Of a stretch of 64,000 nucleotides of DNA, positions 43,254 through 52,380 are shown one piece after another; position 1 is the first letter of the stretch, and the number at the start of each line of letters is the position of its first letter. Source of the stretch: Streptomyces sp. CMB-StM0423 (lineage in GTDB: Bacteria; Actinomycetota; Actinomycetes; Streptomycetales; Streptomycetaceae); NCBI RefSeq assembly GCF_002847285.1, contig NZ_CP025407.1, positions 558,001 to 622,000 of the forward strand, given 5' to 3'. The translations under genes were made by a program, and so were the position numbers. The notes under the pieces are model-generated. The model worked only from the letters and a program-made list of their open reading frames with translations. It did not search any database and had not been told where the DNA came from.

Positions 43254-45338
43254 ATGCCGCAGGAGACCCCAGCGCCAGCACCGCGCAGCCCGTCCGTACG
43301 CACGACGCCGCACCCCGGGCCGTATGCCCGCCGCCGGAACCGGCGCCCCGGCAGCCGCGCGCCGTGGCTCGCCGCGGCCGCCGGGATGCTGCTGTCCCTC
43401 GCCCCCGGCGTGCCCGCGAGCCAGGCCGCCGAGCCCAACCCCGCGCCCGTCACGGTCCCTTCGGTCCGCTCGTGGGAGGGCGGCACGGGCACGTGGGAGC
43501 TGACCCGGCACAGCCGGATCGTGCTGGACCGCGGTGATGCCGGGCGACTGGCGCCCACCGCGGCGACGCTCGCCCGCGAACTGGACCTCCAGGAGGGGCT
43601 GCGCCCGCGGATCGCCACCGGCCGCCCCGGCCCGGGCGACATCGGCCTGGCCCTCGGCGGCGGCGCCCCCTCCCCCGAGGGGTACGAGCTGGACCTCGCC
43701 GACTCGGCCCGGATCACCGCCCCCGACCGCCGAGGCGTGCTCTACGGCACCCGCACCCTGCTCCAGGCCCTGCGCACCAGCGACGCGGAGCACGAGGTCG
43801 CCCGCGGGACCGTACGCGACCACCCCACCCACGGCGAGCGCGGCACGATGCTCGACGCGGGCCGCCGGTACTACTCCGTGGACTACCTCAGACAGCAGAT
43901 CCGTCAGCTCGCCTGGTACAAGCTCAACACCTTCCACCTGCATCTGACGGACTGGAACGGCTACCGCATCGAGAGCGACAAGTATCCGGAGATCGTCGCG
44001 GAACAGCACTACACCAAGCGCCAGTTGCGCGACCTGGAGGACTACGCGGCGCACTACGGCGTGACGCTCGTACCGGAGATCGACCTGCCCGGGCACGCCG
44101 TCTCCATCGGCGACGCCCGCCCCGACCTGGCGTTCGCCTGCGAGTCGATGTCCCGGCCGAGCAACGGCTGGGAGGGCTCGGACCGCGGCCACTGGACCCT
44201 GGACTACACCAAGCCGGAGACGCGGCGCTTCGCCCGCGAACTGGTCGCCGAGGTCGCGGACGTCTTCGACAGCCCCTACCTCCACCTCGGCACCGACGAG
44301 ATCCCGCTGCGCCCGGCGCAGGAGGCGTGCCCCGAGCTCGTCGCGTACCAGAAGAAGCAGGGCTACCCCTACCCCGGCGACGTGCTGGTGGAGTTCATCG
44401 ACGACCTCGCCGGGGCCGTCCGCGCCGAGGGCAGGACGGCGGAGGTCTGGCAGTGGTGGGACTTCCAGCAGCCCACGAGCATCGACCCGGACAAGCGCAC
44501 CGCGGTCACCGAATGGCTCTCGCCCCCCGGCGGCCGGGCCGCCGAGGGCTACCCGACCGTGGGGATGGAGGAGAGCAAGCTGTACATGAGCGCCGGATTC
44601 GGCGCCACGCCCGGTGACTACGCCTTCTTCGACGTACGCGACGTGTACCGCGACTACCCGTTCGAGTCCGCACCCAACATCCGCGGCTACCGGATGGCCC
44701 GCTGGTCCGACCGCACCTACGACTACTCCGCCGGCTGGGTCGACTACTTCGCCCGCCGCCCGCTCGCCGTCGTCGCCGACCGCACCTGGGCGGCCCCGGC
44801 CGGCTCCCCCGTGCAGCCGTTCCTCGACGCCTACGACCGCGTCGGCGACGCACTGCCGGTCACGGTCTCCGACCCGGCGGACCCCGAGTCGCAGATCGGC
44901 GCCAACCCCGGTCTGTACGGGCAGGAGGGCTGGACGGCGACGGCCACCAGCGAGGAGAGCGCCGGCGAGCCGGGCGGGGCGGCGCGCGCCGTCGACAACG
45001 ACCCGTACACCCACTGGCACAGCGGCTACGGTGCCGCGCTGCCGCAGCAGTTGTCCGTCGACACGGGCGCCCAGCGGCGCCTCGCCGGGGTCCGCTACAT
45101 GCCGCGGCAGGACGGCGGCCTCAACGGCCGGGTGAAGGACTACGAGGTGCTGGTCTCCGCCGACGGCGAGCGCTGGCGGACGGTGGCGGCGGGCAGCTTC
45201 CCCGAGGACCGCACGGAGTTCACCGTGCCGTTCCGGGAGGTGAAGGCGAGGCACATCGCACTGAAGGTGCTCAGTGAGCACGGCGCGTCGAATACCTTCG
45301 CCTCGGTCGCCGAACTGGACGCCGTACGCGCCCGGTGA
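43254..45338 (+). CDS. Secreted GH20 beta-N-acetylhexosaminidase with C-terminal F5/8-type (CBM32) domain
   Basis: Protein of 694 residues. The signal segment has basic RRRNRRPGSR, a hydrophobic stretch LAAAAGMLLSLAPGVPA and a likely cut after SQA, near residue 59. A GH20b domain precedes the catalytic barrel (about 190-510). The barrel has HLHLTDWNGYRIES and the catalytic pair D348-E349 in HLGTDEIPL. The last 130 residues form a discoidin-type carbohydrate-binding domain (WTATATSEESAGEPGGAARA onward). It releases GlcNAc or GalNAc from glycan ends outside the cell. ATG 43254 has GAGGGAG upstream. Confidence 0.94.
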   Translation: MPQETPAPAPRSPSVRTTPHPGPYARRRNRRPGSRAPWLAAAAGMLLSLAPGVPASQAAEPNPAPVTVPSVRSWEGGTGTWELTRHSRIVLDRGDAGRLAPTAATLARELDLQEGLRPRIATGRPGPGDIGLALGGGAPSPEGYELDLADSARITAPDRRGVLYGTRTLLQALRTSDAEHEVARGTVRDHPTHGERGTMLDAGRRYYSVDYLRQQIRQLAWYKLNTFHLHLTDWNGYRIESDKYPEIVAEQHYTKRQLRDLEDYAAHYGVTLVPEIDLPGHAVSIGDARPDLAFACESMSRPSNGWEGSDRGHWTLDYTKPETRRFARELVAEVADVFDSPYLHLGTDEIPLRPAQEACPELVAYQKKQGYPYPGDVLVEFIDDLAGAVRAEGRTAEVWQWWDFQQPTSIDPDKRTAVTEWLSPPGGRAAEGYPTVGMEESKLYMSAGFGATPGDYAFFDVRDVYRDYPFESAPNIRGYRMARWSDRTYDYSAGWVDYFARRPLAVVADRTWAAPAGSPVQPFLDAYDRVGDALPVTVSDPADPESQIGANPGLYGQEGWTATATSEESAGEPGGAARAVDNDPYTHWHSGYGAALPQQLSVDTGAQRRLAGVRYMPRQDGGLNGRVKDYEVLVSADGERWRTVAAGSFPEDRTEFTVPFREVKARHIALKVLSEHGASNTFASVAELDAVRAR

Positions 45339-45443
45339 GCCCCGCGGGGGGGGCGCCGGGGTGAACGTCGGGCGACGCCGGGGCGCACCTCCGGTGACGT
45401 GCTGACATAACTGAAATACCCGGACAACCCTCACCACCGGCGG

Positions 45444-45468
45444 GCGGTCTGACTCCGTGTCAGACCGC
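45444..45468. promoter_or_regulatory. Inverted repeat in the 5' region of the secreted repeat protein gene
   Basis: Ten-base perfect arms GCGGTCTGAC and GTCAGACCGC separated by TCCGT, ending 22 bp before ATG 45491. It could be a repressor operator or an mRNA hairpin near the ribosome binding site. Confidence 0.5.
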
Positions 45469-45490
45469 ACCGCTGGAAGGGAATTCACGG

Positions 45491-46609
45491 ATGAGGACTC
45501 GGGTACGCACCGCCCTGGCGATCGCCGCGGCGCTCGCCGCGGGCGCCGCGCTCGCCGCCCCCGCGACGGCCGCGGGCCGCGCGCACGAACCCCGCTGGGA
45601 GATATCGCTCGCCGGCAGCCTGCCGGACGGGGCCTGGCTGCACTCGGTGACGTCCGCGGGCGGCAGCGTCTGGGCCGTCGGCGCCGACAGCCTCTACGAG
45701 GGCATGCCGGACGGCGTCGTGCTGCACTGGGACGGCCGGCGCTGGCGGGAGGTCGAGGACCCCGCCCTGCCGCCGGTCTACTACTGGAACAGCGTCGACT
45801 CCGCTTCGCCCCGCGACGTATGGGCGTACGGCTGGAACGACGACGACGAATACGTCGTCCGCTACGACGGCCGGAAGTGGCGGCAGGTGCCGCTGCCGGA
45901 GCTGCCCGGCGGCGAGCACCACGGCTCCGCGGAGATCGCCGCCGAGCGGGGCCGCGCGTGGGTGGTGGGCTGGAGGTATCTGAGCACGTACGCGCACGGC
46001 TCCTGGAAGACGGAGAAGGTGCCGAACGGGCTGGACCTGGCCGACGTCGACGCGCGCTCCCCCCGGAGCGCCTGGGCCGTCGGCGGCTTCGCCCACGTCG
46101 GCCAGGAGAGCCGCCCCGTGGTGATGCGCTGGCGGAACGGCCGCTGGACCGAGGCCGAGGCCCCCGGCGACCCGGACCTGCGGCTGACCAGCGTCCACGT
46201 GGAGTCCGACCGCAGCGTCTGGGCGACCGGCCGGGTCCCCGCGGCCGACGGCGGGGAATTCGCCGAGCCCAGGGTCCTGCACGGGAACGGCCGCAGGTGG
46301 CGGGACGTCACCGGCCCGGTGAACGGGCTCTTCGCCGAGGCCCTCACCGGCGACGGCCGCGGCGGCATCTGGGTGTCGGGCGACCCGTACCGGTGGGAGG
46401 GCCCGCCGGTGCTCTGGCACTACGACGGCCGCCGCTGGACCCGCCACGAGGGCGCCACGGTGACGGCGGGCGAGACGCAGTCGTACGAGTTCACCGGCCT
46501 GGCGCCGGGCGGGCGGCACGGCGGTCCCTGGGCCGTGGGCAGCTACGAGCGGGTCGAGGGCACGACGTCCTACCAGTCCGAGCTGATCGAGCGGTTCGGC
46601 CGCCGCTAG
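45491..46609 (+). CDS. Secreted beta-propeller-like protein, function unknown
   Basis: Protein of 372 residues. A classical signal peptide (MRTRVRTALAIAAALAAG, cut near ATAAG at about 28) is followed by repeated blocks of the form S-x-W-x-x-G ... W-x-G-x-x-W (SVWAVG, DVWAYG, SAWAVG, SVWATG, GIWVSG, PWAVG), each about 45-55 residues apart. This pattern points to a six- or seven-bladed propeller. No catalytic residues are recognised; carbohydrate binding is a guess. GGAAGGG precedes ATG 45491. A strong hairpin follows the stop. Confidence 0.85.
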   Translation: MRTRVRTALAIAAALAAGAALAAPATAAGRAHEPRWEISLAGSLPDGAWLHSVTSAGGSVWAVGADSLYEGMPDGVVLHWDGRRWREVEDPALPPVYYWNSVDSASPRDVWAYGWNDDDEYVVRYDGRKWRQVPLPELPGGEHHGSAEIAAERGRAWVVGWRYLSTYAHGSWKTEKVPNGLDLADVDARSPRSAWAVGGFAHVGQESRPVVMRWRNGRWTEAEAPGDPDLRLTSVHVESDRSVWATGRVPAADGGEFAEPRVLHGNGRRWRDVTGPVNGLFAEALTGDGRGGIWVSGDPYRWEGPPVLWHYDGRRWTRHEGATVTAGETQSYEFTGLAPGGRHGGPWAVGSYERVEGTTSYQSELIERFGRR

Positions 46610-46622
46610 GCGTTAATTCGGT

Positions 46623-46665
46623 TGCCGTGCCCGGCCGGCCGCTGCTCCACTGGCCGGGCACGGCA
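46623..46665 (+). terminator. Hairpin after the propeller gene
   Basis: Perfect 14-bp arms at 46623-46636 and 46652-46665 with a 15-base loop, 14 bp after the stop. It also lies 33 bp upstream of the leader ORF of the ribosomal protection gene, so it could shape that leader. Confidence 0.7.
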
Positions 46666-46697
46666 GACCCCTGTCCCAGGACCGAGAGGAAACGCGC

Positions 46698-46808
46698 ATG
46701 CGCGCAGCGTTCATGTCCACCCAGCAGGCCATCGCCACCTACGCAAGGGACATGACGCTCCGTGCACACGCTGAACCTGGGAATCCTGGCCCATGTCGAC
46801 GCCGGTAA
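46698..46808 (+). CDS. Short leader ORF overlapping the start of the ribosomal protection gene
   Basis: Thirty-six codons from ATG 46698 (AGGA seven bases upstream) to TAA 46806. It runs over GTG 46762 of the next gene in another frame, so ribosomes translating it cover that start. Sequence begins MRAAFMSTQQAIATYARDM. Leader peptides control tet(M)-type genes elsewhere; whether this one is translated is not known. Confidence 0.45.
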   Translation: MRAAFMSTQQAIATYARDMTLRAHAEPGNPGPCRRR

Positions 46809-48789
46809 GACCAGCCTGACCGAGCGGCTGCTGCACGCGGCCGGGGTCGTCGAGGAGGTCGGGAGCGTCGACGACGGCAGCACCCGCACCGACTCGCTCG
46901 CGCTGGAGCGGCAGCGCGGCATCACCATCAAGTCGGCCGTCGTCTCCTTCGCGCTCGACGGCATCACCGTCAACCTCATCGACACGCCCGGTCACCCGGA
47001 CTTCATCGCCGAGGTGGAGCGGGTGCTGCACGTGCTCGACGGCGCGGTGCTCGTGGTCTCCGCCGTGGAGGGCGTGCAGGCGCAGACGCGCGTGCTGATG
47101 CGCACGCTGCGGCGGCTCGCGATCCCCACGCTCGTCTTCGTCAACAAGACCGACCGGCGCGGCGCGCGCGACGACGCACTGGTGCGCGACATCGCCGCGA
47201 AGCTCACGCCCGGCGCCGTCGCCATGGGCTCCGTCCGCGGACTCGGCACCCGCGCCGCCGCGTTCACCCCGTACGGGCCGGACGACCCGGAGTTCGCCGC
47301 CCGGCTGGCCGACGTCCTCGCCGGCCACGACGACGCGCTGCTCGCGGACTACGTCGCCGACGAGGCGGCGGTGACGTACCGCAGGCTGCGCAAGAGCCTC
47401 GCGGAGCAGACCGCGGGCGCGCTCGTGCACCCGGTGTACTTCGGCTCCGCCGCCACCGGCGCGGGCGTCGCGGAGCTGACCGCGGGCATCAAGGAGCTGC
47501 TGCCCGCTCCGGCCGGGGACCCGGAGGGTCCGGCCGCGGGCACGGTCTTCAAGGTCGAGCGAGGCCCCGGCGGCGAGAAGGTCGCGTACGTGCGGATGCT
47601 CGCCGGCACGCTGCGCACCCGCCAGGAACTGGCGTACGGCGACGGCGACCGCGCCCCCGTGACGGAGAAGGTCACCGGAGTCGAGGTCTTCGAGCAGGGC
47701 GCGGCGGTGCCCGCGGCCGGAGTCGGGGCCGGCCGCATCGGGCTGGTGCGGGGCCTGGCCGGGGTGCGCATCGGCGACGCGGTCGGCGCAGCGGCCGGCT
47801 CAGCCGTGGGCCGGGCCGCGGACGCGCGGCGGCACCACTTCGCGCCGCCGACGCTGGAGACGGTGGTGGTGCCGGACCGGGCCGCCGACCGGGGCACGCT
47901 GCACGCGGCGCTCTTCCAACTGGCAGAGCAGGACCCGCTGATCGCGCTGCGCCAGGGGGCCGGTCCTGGCGGTCTGCAGGAGCTGTACGTCTCCCTCTAC
48001 GGCGAGGTGCAGAAGGAGGTCATCGGGGCCACGCTCGCCGAGGAGTACGGGCTGCCGGTCTCCTTCCGCGAGTCGTCGGTCATCCACGTCGAGCGGCTGG
48101 CGGGCAGCGGCTCGGCGTACGAGAAGGGCGACACGGACACCAACCCGTTCCTGGCCACCGTCGGGCTGCGCGTCGACCCCGCGCCGCCCGGCACGGGGGT
48201 GGCCTTCGGGCTCGCGGTGGAGCTGGGCTCGATGCCGTACGCGTTCTTCAAGGCCGTCGAGGACACGGTCCGCGCGACGCTGCACCAGGGTCTGTCCGGC
48301 TGGGAGATCCCCGACGTCCGGGTGACGATGACGCACTCCGGCTACTGGCCCCGGCAGAGCCACGCCCACCAGGGCTTCAGCAAGGCCATGTCGAGCACCG
48401 GCGCCGACTTCCGCGGCATCACGCCGCTGGTGCTGGCGGACGCGCTGAAGCGCGCGGGCACGCAGGTGCACGAGCCCGTGCAGCGGTTCCGGCTGGAGGC
48501 GCCGGAGGACGCGGTGCCCGCGCTGTGGCCGGTGTTCGCGGCGCTGGCCGCGGTGGTCGACGGGCAGGAGGTGCGCGGCGGGGTCGCGGTGCTGGAGGGC
48601 GAGGTGCCGGCGGCGCGGGTGCACGGTCTCGAACGGCGGCTGCCGGGGCTGACCCGGGGCGAGGGCGTGCTGGAGACGGCCTTCGGCCGCTACCGGGCGG
48701 TGCGCGGCCCGGCCCCGGCCCGGCCGCGTACCGACCACAACCCGCTGGACCGCAAGGAGTATCTACTGCACGTGCAGCGGCGGGTGTGA
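46762..48789 (+). CDS. TetM/OtrA-like ribosomal protection GTPase
   Basis: Protein of 675 residues with EF-G layout. G-domain motifs are AHVDAGKTSLTE (residues 10-21), the switch region RQRGITIKS, DTPGHPDF and NKTD. Domains II to V follow, and the C-terminus has the domain IV portion MTHSGYWPRQSH. It is shorter than EF-G (about 700) and its switch and domain IV sequences match tetracycline ribosomal protection proteins, which release tetracyclines from the 30S A site. Streptomyces commonly carry such genes; the actual drug is not shown. GTG 46762 is used; the best ribosome binding site (AAGGGA) is about 11 bases upstream, inside the leader ORF. Confidence 0.9.
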   Translation: MHTLNLGILAHVDAGKTSLTERLLHAAGVVEEVGSVDDGSTRTDSLALERQRGITIKSAVVSFALDGITVNLIDTPGHPDFIAEVERVLHVLDGAVLVVSAVEGVQAQTRVLMRTLRRLAIPTLVFVNKTDRRGARDDALVRDIAAKLTPGAVAMGSVRGLGTRAAAFTPYGPDDPEFAARLADVLAGHDDALLADYVADEAAVTYRRLRKSLAEQTAGALVHPVYFGSAATGAGVAELTAGIKELLPAPAGDPEGPAAGTVFKVERGPGGEKVAYVRMLAGTLRTRQELAYGDGDRAPVTEKVTGVEVFEQGAAVPAAGVGAGRIGLVRGLAGVRIGDAVGAAAGSAVGRAADARRHHFAPPTLETVVVPDRAADRGTLHAALFQLAEQDPLIALRQGAGPGGLQELYVSLYGEVQKEVIGATLAEEYGLPVSFRESSVIHVERLAGSGSAYEKGDTDTNPFLATVGLRVDPAPPGTGVAFGLAVELGSMPYAFFKAVEDTVRATLHQGLSGWEIPDVRVTMTHSGYWPRQSHAHQGFSKAMSSTGADFRGITPLVLADALKRAGTQVHEPVQRFRLEAPEDAVPALWPVFAALAAVVDGQEVRGGVAVLEGEVPAARVHGLERRLPGLTRGEGVLETAFGRYRAVRGPAPARPRTDHNPLDRKEYLLHVQRRV

Positions 48790-48792
48790 GAG

Positions 48793-48834
48793 GCGGTACG
48801 GGTACGGGGTGGTGGCCACCCGTACCCGTACCGC
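48793..48834. terminator. Bidirectional terminator between convergent genes
   Basis: Perfect 16-bp arms (48793-48808, 48819-48834) with a ten-base loop, four bases after the ribosomal protection stop and 29 bp from the GH89 stop. Each arm contains a tandem GGTACG or its complement. Confidence 0.85.
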
Positions 48835-48862
48835 GGCTTCGTGCCCCGCCGGCGCGGGCGCT

Positions 48863-51130
48863 TCAGCGCACGAGCGCGGCGAGCGGTTCGCGGCCCAGGA
48901 TGCGCACCGCCTCCTCGGCGAGCCGGCGGACGTCGCCGCGCGGCTTCTCGGGGTAGCGGTCGCGGCGGCGCGCCCAGGCGTCCTCGTACGCGAACCAGTC
49001 GACGGCGGCGGGCTCCTCGCCGGTCGCCAGCGCGGTGTCCAGCGTGGCGAAGTAGGTCTTCCAGCGGCTGTGGTAGAAGTCGCCGAGCAGGCCCTGCCAT
49101 TCGCGGTTCGCGTAGTCGTGCAGCCCTGCCTCGCTGCCGGCGCGCGGGCCCCAGGTGGTGATCAGCGAGCGCGCGTCGTACTCCAGTTGGTCGCGCTCGG
49201 CGCGGTCGGCGCCCCAGGCGCGGGCCTCGGCGAGATGCCGGCCGAGCAGGTGCTGCGCGTCGGTGCCCACCACCCGGTCGAGCAGCCGGATCAACTCAAG
49301 CCAGACGGTGGTCAGCTCGCGCAGCCCGCCGCGGTCGCCGGCCTCGTACGCCTCCTTGATCCGCGCCAGCAGCGGGCGGCTGCGGTTGGCGAGCGCCTGT
49401 CTGGCGACGTCCATGAGGTCGTAGCGGTACGCGGCGGAGCGGCGCAGTCCGGGGGCGGCGGCGAGGAGTTCGGTGAGCGCGCGGTCGAAGGCGGCGATGT
49501 CGTAGCGGTCGGCCTGCGGGCTCCAGGCGGCGGCGCTGCGGACGGTGAGGCCGGGACGGGCGCAGAAGAGGCTGTCGGCGCCCTCGCTCCAGGAGTCGGC
49601 GCGCGTGGTGCCGTACGCGGTCTCGCACAGCACCTGCCAGGCGGCGGCCGCGTGCGGGTCCTCGGCGCCGTAGCGGGCGGTGGCGTACTCGCGGAACCAG
49701 GCGTCGAGGTCGATCCGGCCGGGGGTCCAGGCGAGTTCGGTGAGCAGGGCCATCGCGGCGGGGTTGTTGTCGGCGCCCTCCGGCATCATGGCGATGCCGG
49801 CCAGCGCGCTGCCCGGCTTGTCGCGCCAGGCGGGGTAGAGCGCGGCCCAGTCGGGGGTGTTGGCGCCGAGGGGGGTGTGGCCGCCGAAGTTCCAGATGGC
49901 GCCGAAGGCGTAGGGGGTGCCGAGCCAGTCGGCCTCGCGGTCGGTGACGGTGGGGAACCGGTCGGAGAGGCCGTCGAGGATGAGCATGCGGTCGCGGTCG
50001 ACGGCGTCGAGGATCTCCCGGCGCGGGTTGTGCTGCCAGCCGAGTATCGCCCAGAGGGCGTCGGGGTGGGCGCGCCGGAGCGCGGCCTCCACGGCGCGGG
50101 CGGCGTCGCCCACGGGGACGTCTCCGGGGTCGCCGCCCTCGTGCAGCAGGTCCATCTTGTACAGGCCCGCGGGGCCGAGCAGATCGCGCTGGTGGCCGTA
50201 GAAGGCGGCGGCGACCTCGGCGAAGCGCGGGTCGCGGGGGTCGAGCCAGCCGGGGCGGTCGAAGCCGACCCAGCCGCCCTGCGGGACGACGTGGGCGCCG
50301 GGGTTCTTCTCCGCGAAGCCGTCGGGGACGGTGCCGAAGTAGCCGGGGAGCACGGGCGTCATACCCAGCTCGCGGATGCGCGCGGTGACGCGGGCGCCCA
50401 GTTCTGCGCGCAGCCGCAGCAGCCGGGCGGAGACGGGGCCGCCGAAGTACGCCATGTTCTGCAGCAGCCACCAGGGCTGGTGCGCGGGGGCGGGAATCCA
50501 GGCGCGCAGCTCTTCGTCGGAGTAGCCGAAGGCGCGGAAGGTCTCGTAGTAGACGGCGTCGGTGCCGACGCAGACCAGCACCTCGTTGACGCCGTGCAGC
50601 GCGAGCACGTCGAGGGCTCGCTCCCAGGCGGCGAAGTCGCGGTAGGCGCCGGTGTAGCCCTCGTTGGTGTCGTTGTACGCGAAGCGGTGCGGCACGTGCG
50701 CCTCGCCGGTGAGCGGGGCGCCGGGGGCGGGAAGGTGCGCGGGCAGGTCGAGCTGGTCGCCGTTCCAGGAGATGTGCGCGCGGGCCGTGCGCTTGAGGTA
50801 CGCGCCGGCGCCGGTGAGCAGCGCGCCGGTACCGGTGGCGGCCACCTCGATCCGGCCGGGGGAACCGGTGACGCGGTAGTGGTCGGGGCCGTCGGCGGGG
50901 AGCAGGGAGAGCTCGAACTGCCGGTGGTGGCGGGGCAGCAGCCGGGCCAGCGCCCGGCGTGCACCCGCGGTGCCGTCCCCGCCGCCGTCCCCGTCACCCT
51001 CGCGGTCGCCGGACGCGCCGTCGCCGCCGCCGCGCGCCGCCGCGGGCGCGGCGAGGCCGAGGGCCGGCAGCAGCACGGCGCCGCCGGCGATCGACGTCCC
51101 TGCCAGGAAGTGCCTGCGGTTCACGCTCAT
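48863..51130 (-). CDS. Tat-exported GH89 alpha-N-acetylglucosaminidase
   Basis: Protein of 755 residues homologous to human NAGLU. The signal carries twin arginine (VNRRHFLAGTSIAGG) and a hydrophobic core, followed by a Gly/Asp-rich linker. The family blocks HRFAYNDTNEGYTGAYRDF (near 165), LALHGVNEVLVCVGTDAVYY, LPGYFGTVPDGF and ILGWQHNPRREILDAV are present, with Glu/Asp residues of the active site in these loops. It removes alpha-linked GlcNAc from glycan ends, as in heparan sulfate or mucin. ATG 51130 has GGAGGA four bases upstream. It is downstream of, and co-directional with, the Gfo/Idh and DeoR genes. Confidence 0.94.
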   Translation of the reverse strand: MSVNRRHFLAGTSIAGGAVLLPALGLAAPAAARGGGDGASGDREGDGDGGGDGTAGARRALARLLPRHHRQFELSLLPADGPDHYRVTGSPGRIEVAATGTGALLTGAGAYLKRTARAHISWNGDQLDLPAHLPAPGAPLTGEAHVPHRFAYNDTNEGYTGAYRDFAAWERALDVLALHGVNEVLVCVGTDAVYYETFRAFGYSDEELRAWIPAPAHQPWWLLQNMAYFGGPVSARLLRLRAELGARVTARIRELGMTPVLPGYFGTVPDGFAEKNPGAHVVPQGGWVGFDRPGWLDPRDPRFAEVAAAFYGHQRDLLGPAGLYKMDLLHEGGDPGDVPVGDAARAVEAALRRAHPDALWAILGWQHNPRREILDAVDRDRMLILDGLSDRFPTVTDREADWLGTPYAFGAIWNFGGHTPLGANTPDWAALYPAWRDKPGSALAGIAMMPEGADNNPAAMALLTELAWTPGRIDLDAWFREYATARYGAEDPHAAAAWQVLCETAYGTTRADSWSEGADSLFCARPGLTVRSAAAWSPQADRYDIAAFDRALTELLAAAPGLRRSAAYRYDLMDVARQALANRSRPLLARIKEAYEAGDRGGLRELTTVWLELIRLLDRVVGTDAQHLLGRHLAEARAWGADRAERDQLEYDARSLITTWGPRAGSEAGLHDYANREWQGLLGDFYHSRWKTYFATLDTALATGEEPAAVDWFAYEDAWARRRDRYPEKPRGDVRRLAEEAVRILGREPLAALVR

Positions 51131-51162
51131 CGGTTCCTCCGGGGAAGTCGGTGATCCGGGCC

Positions 51163-52380
51163 TCAGTGCTGGTGCGCGGGGCGGCGCTGGCCGGCCGCGA
51201 AGTACTCGGCGAGCGCGGGGTCCGGCGGCGGTACGTCGTACGCCGCGCCGCCGGTGCGCAGCGACCGGGTCGCGAGCACGCCCGCGGCGACGCTCATCCG
51301 GGCGGCCAGCGGCGAGGTGTCGGTGGCGTCGCCGAGGCGGACGAAGCGGCAGAACTCGGCGATGACCCGGTCGTCGGCCCGGCCGTGCGCGCCCTCGCCT
51401 GCGGGCACGCGGTGGATGGCGTCCGCGCCGGGGCGGTAGCCCGAGGGGCCGGTGTGCCAGACGCGGACCTCGTCGCCGGGGCGGTCGCCGAAGTTCTCCA
51501 GCCGGCCCTCGGTGCCGATGACGGTGTAGCTGCGCCAGTAGTCGGGGCTGAAGTGGCACTGCTGGTAGGCGGCGATGACGCCGTTGTCGAGGCGCATGTT
51601 CATCACGGAGACGTCCTCGACGTCCACCACGGGGTTCAGGTCGCGGCGCGCGGCGGGCGGCCAGGTGTCGTCCCGGTGCCGGCCGGCGGGACGCGGGGTG
51701 CCCGGCGGACGGCGGGGCAGGTCGCCGTAGAGCATGAGGGCCCCGAGGGCGTGCACGCGGCTGGTGTAGCCGCCGGCGAGCCAGTGCACGACGTCGATGT
51801 CGTGGGCCGCCTTCTGCACCAGCAGCCCGGTGGTGCGGCGGCGGTCGGCGTGCCAGTCCTTGAAGTAGTAGTCGCCGCCGTACGCGACGAAGTGCCGCAC
51901 CCACACGGTGCGCGGCACGCCGATGTCGCCGCGCGCGACGATGTCGCGCATCAGCCGGACGACGCCCGTGTGCCGCATGGTGTCCCCGACGTACAGCGGC
52001 GTGCCCGTCTCGTACGCGGTGCGCAGGATCGCGTCGCACTGCTCGACCGTGATGCCGAGGGGCTTCTCGACGAAGACCGGCTTGCCCGCTTCGAGCGCGG
52101 CGCGGGCGACGGTCGCGTGGGTGTCGTCGGGGGTGGTGACGACGATCGCGTCCACGCCGTCGGCGTCCGCGGCGTCGAGCAGCCCGCGGTGGTCGGCGTA
52201 CGCGACGGCGCCGGGGAAGCGTGCGCCGACGCCCGCGCGTACCACCGGGTCGGTGTCGGCGACGGCGGCCACGACGGAGCCCACCCCCGGCCGGTGGGCG
52301 GCGTCGGCGAGGTTGCCGCGCAGCCCGAGGCCGACGACCCCCAGCCGCAGGTCCGTCACGATGCTCCCGCGCCCGCTCAT
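51163..52380 (-). CDS. Gfo/Idh/MocA-family oxidoreductase
   Basis: Protein of 405 residues. An N-terminal Rossmann domain (GVVGLGLRGNLADAAHRPG) is followed by the sugar-dehydrogenase signature FVEKPLGIT and the C-terminal substrate domain with KAAHDIDVVHWLAGG, where the His is the usual catalytic residue. These enzymes oxidise or deoxygenate sugars and inositols with NAD(P). ATG 52380 overlaps the DeoR stop by four bases, so translation is coupled. Its place between the DeoR regulator and GH89 suggests amino-sugar metabolism. Confidence 0.92.
   Translation of the reverse strand: MSGRGSIVTDLRLGVVGLGLRGNLADAAHRPGVGSVVAAVADTDPVVRAGVGARFPGAVAYADHRGLLDAADADGVDAIVVTTPDDTHATVARAALEAGKPVFVEKPLGITVEQCDAILRTAYETGTPLYVGDTMRHTGVVRLMRDIVARGDIGVPRTVWVRHFVAYGGDYYFKDWHADRRRTTGLLVQKAAHDIDVVHWLAGGYTSRVHALGALMLYGDLPRRPPGTPRPAGRHRDDTWPPAARRDLNPVVDVEDVSVMNMRLDNGVIAAYQQCHFSPDYWRSYTVIGTEGRLENFGDRPGDEVRVWHTGPSGYRPGADAIHRVPAGEGAHGRADDRVIAEFCRFVRLGDATDTSPLAARMSVAAGVLATRSLRTGGAAYDVPPPDPALAEYFAAGQRRPAHQH

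Noticed and set aside
42931..45338. DasR control of the GH20 hexosaminidase
   Set aside because: No sequence resembling the TGGTCTAGACCA operator was found upstream of the gene.
46762..48789. Housekeeping elongation factor G
   Set aside because: Length and domain IV sequence fit ribosomal protection proteins, and no rps/tuf genes are nearby.
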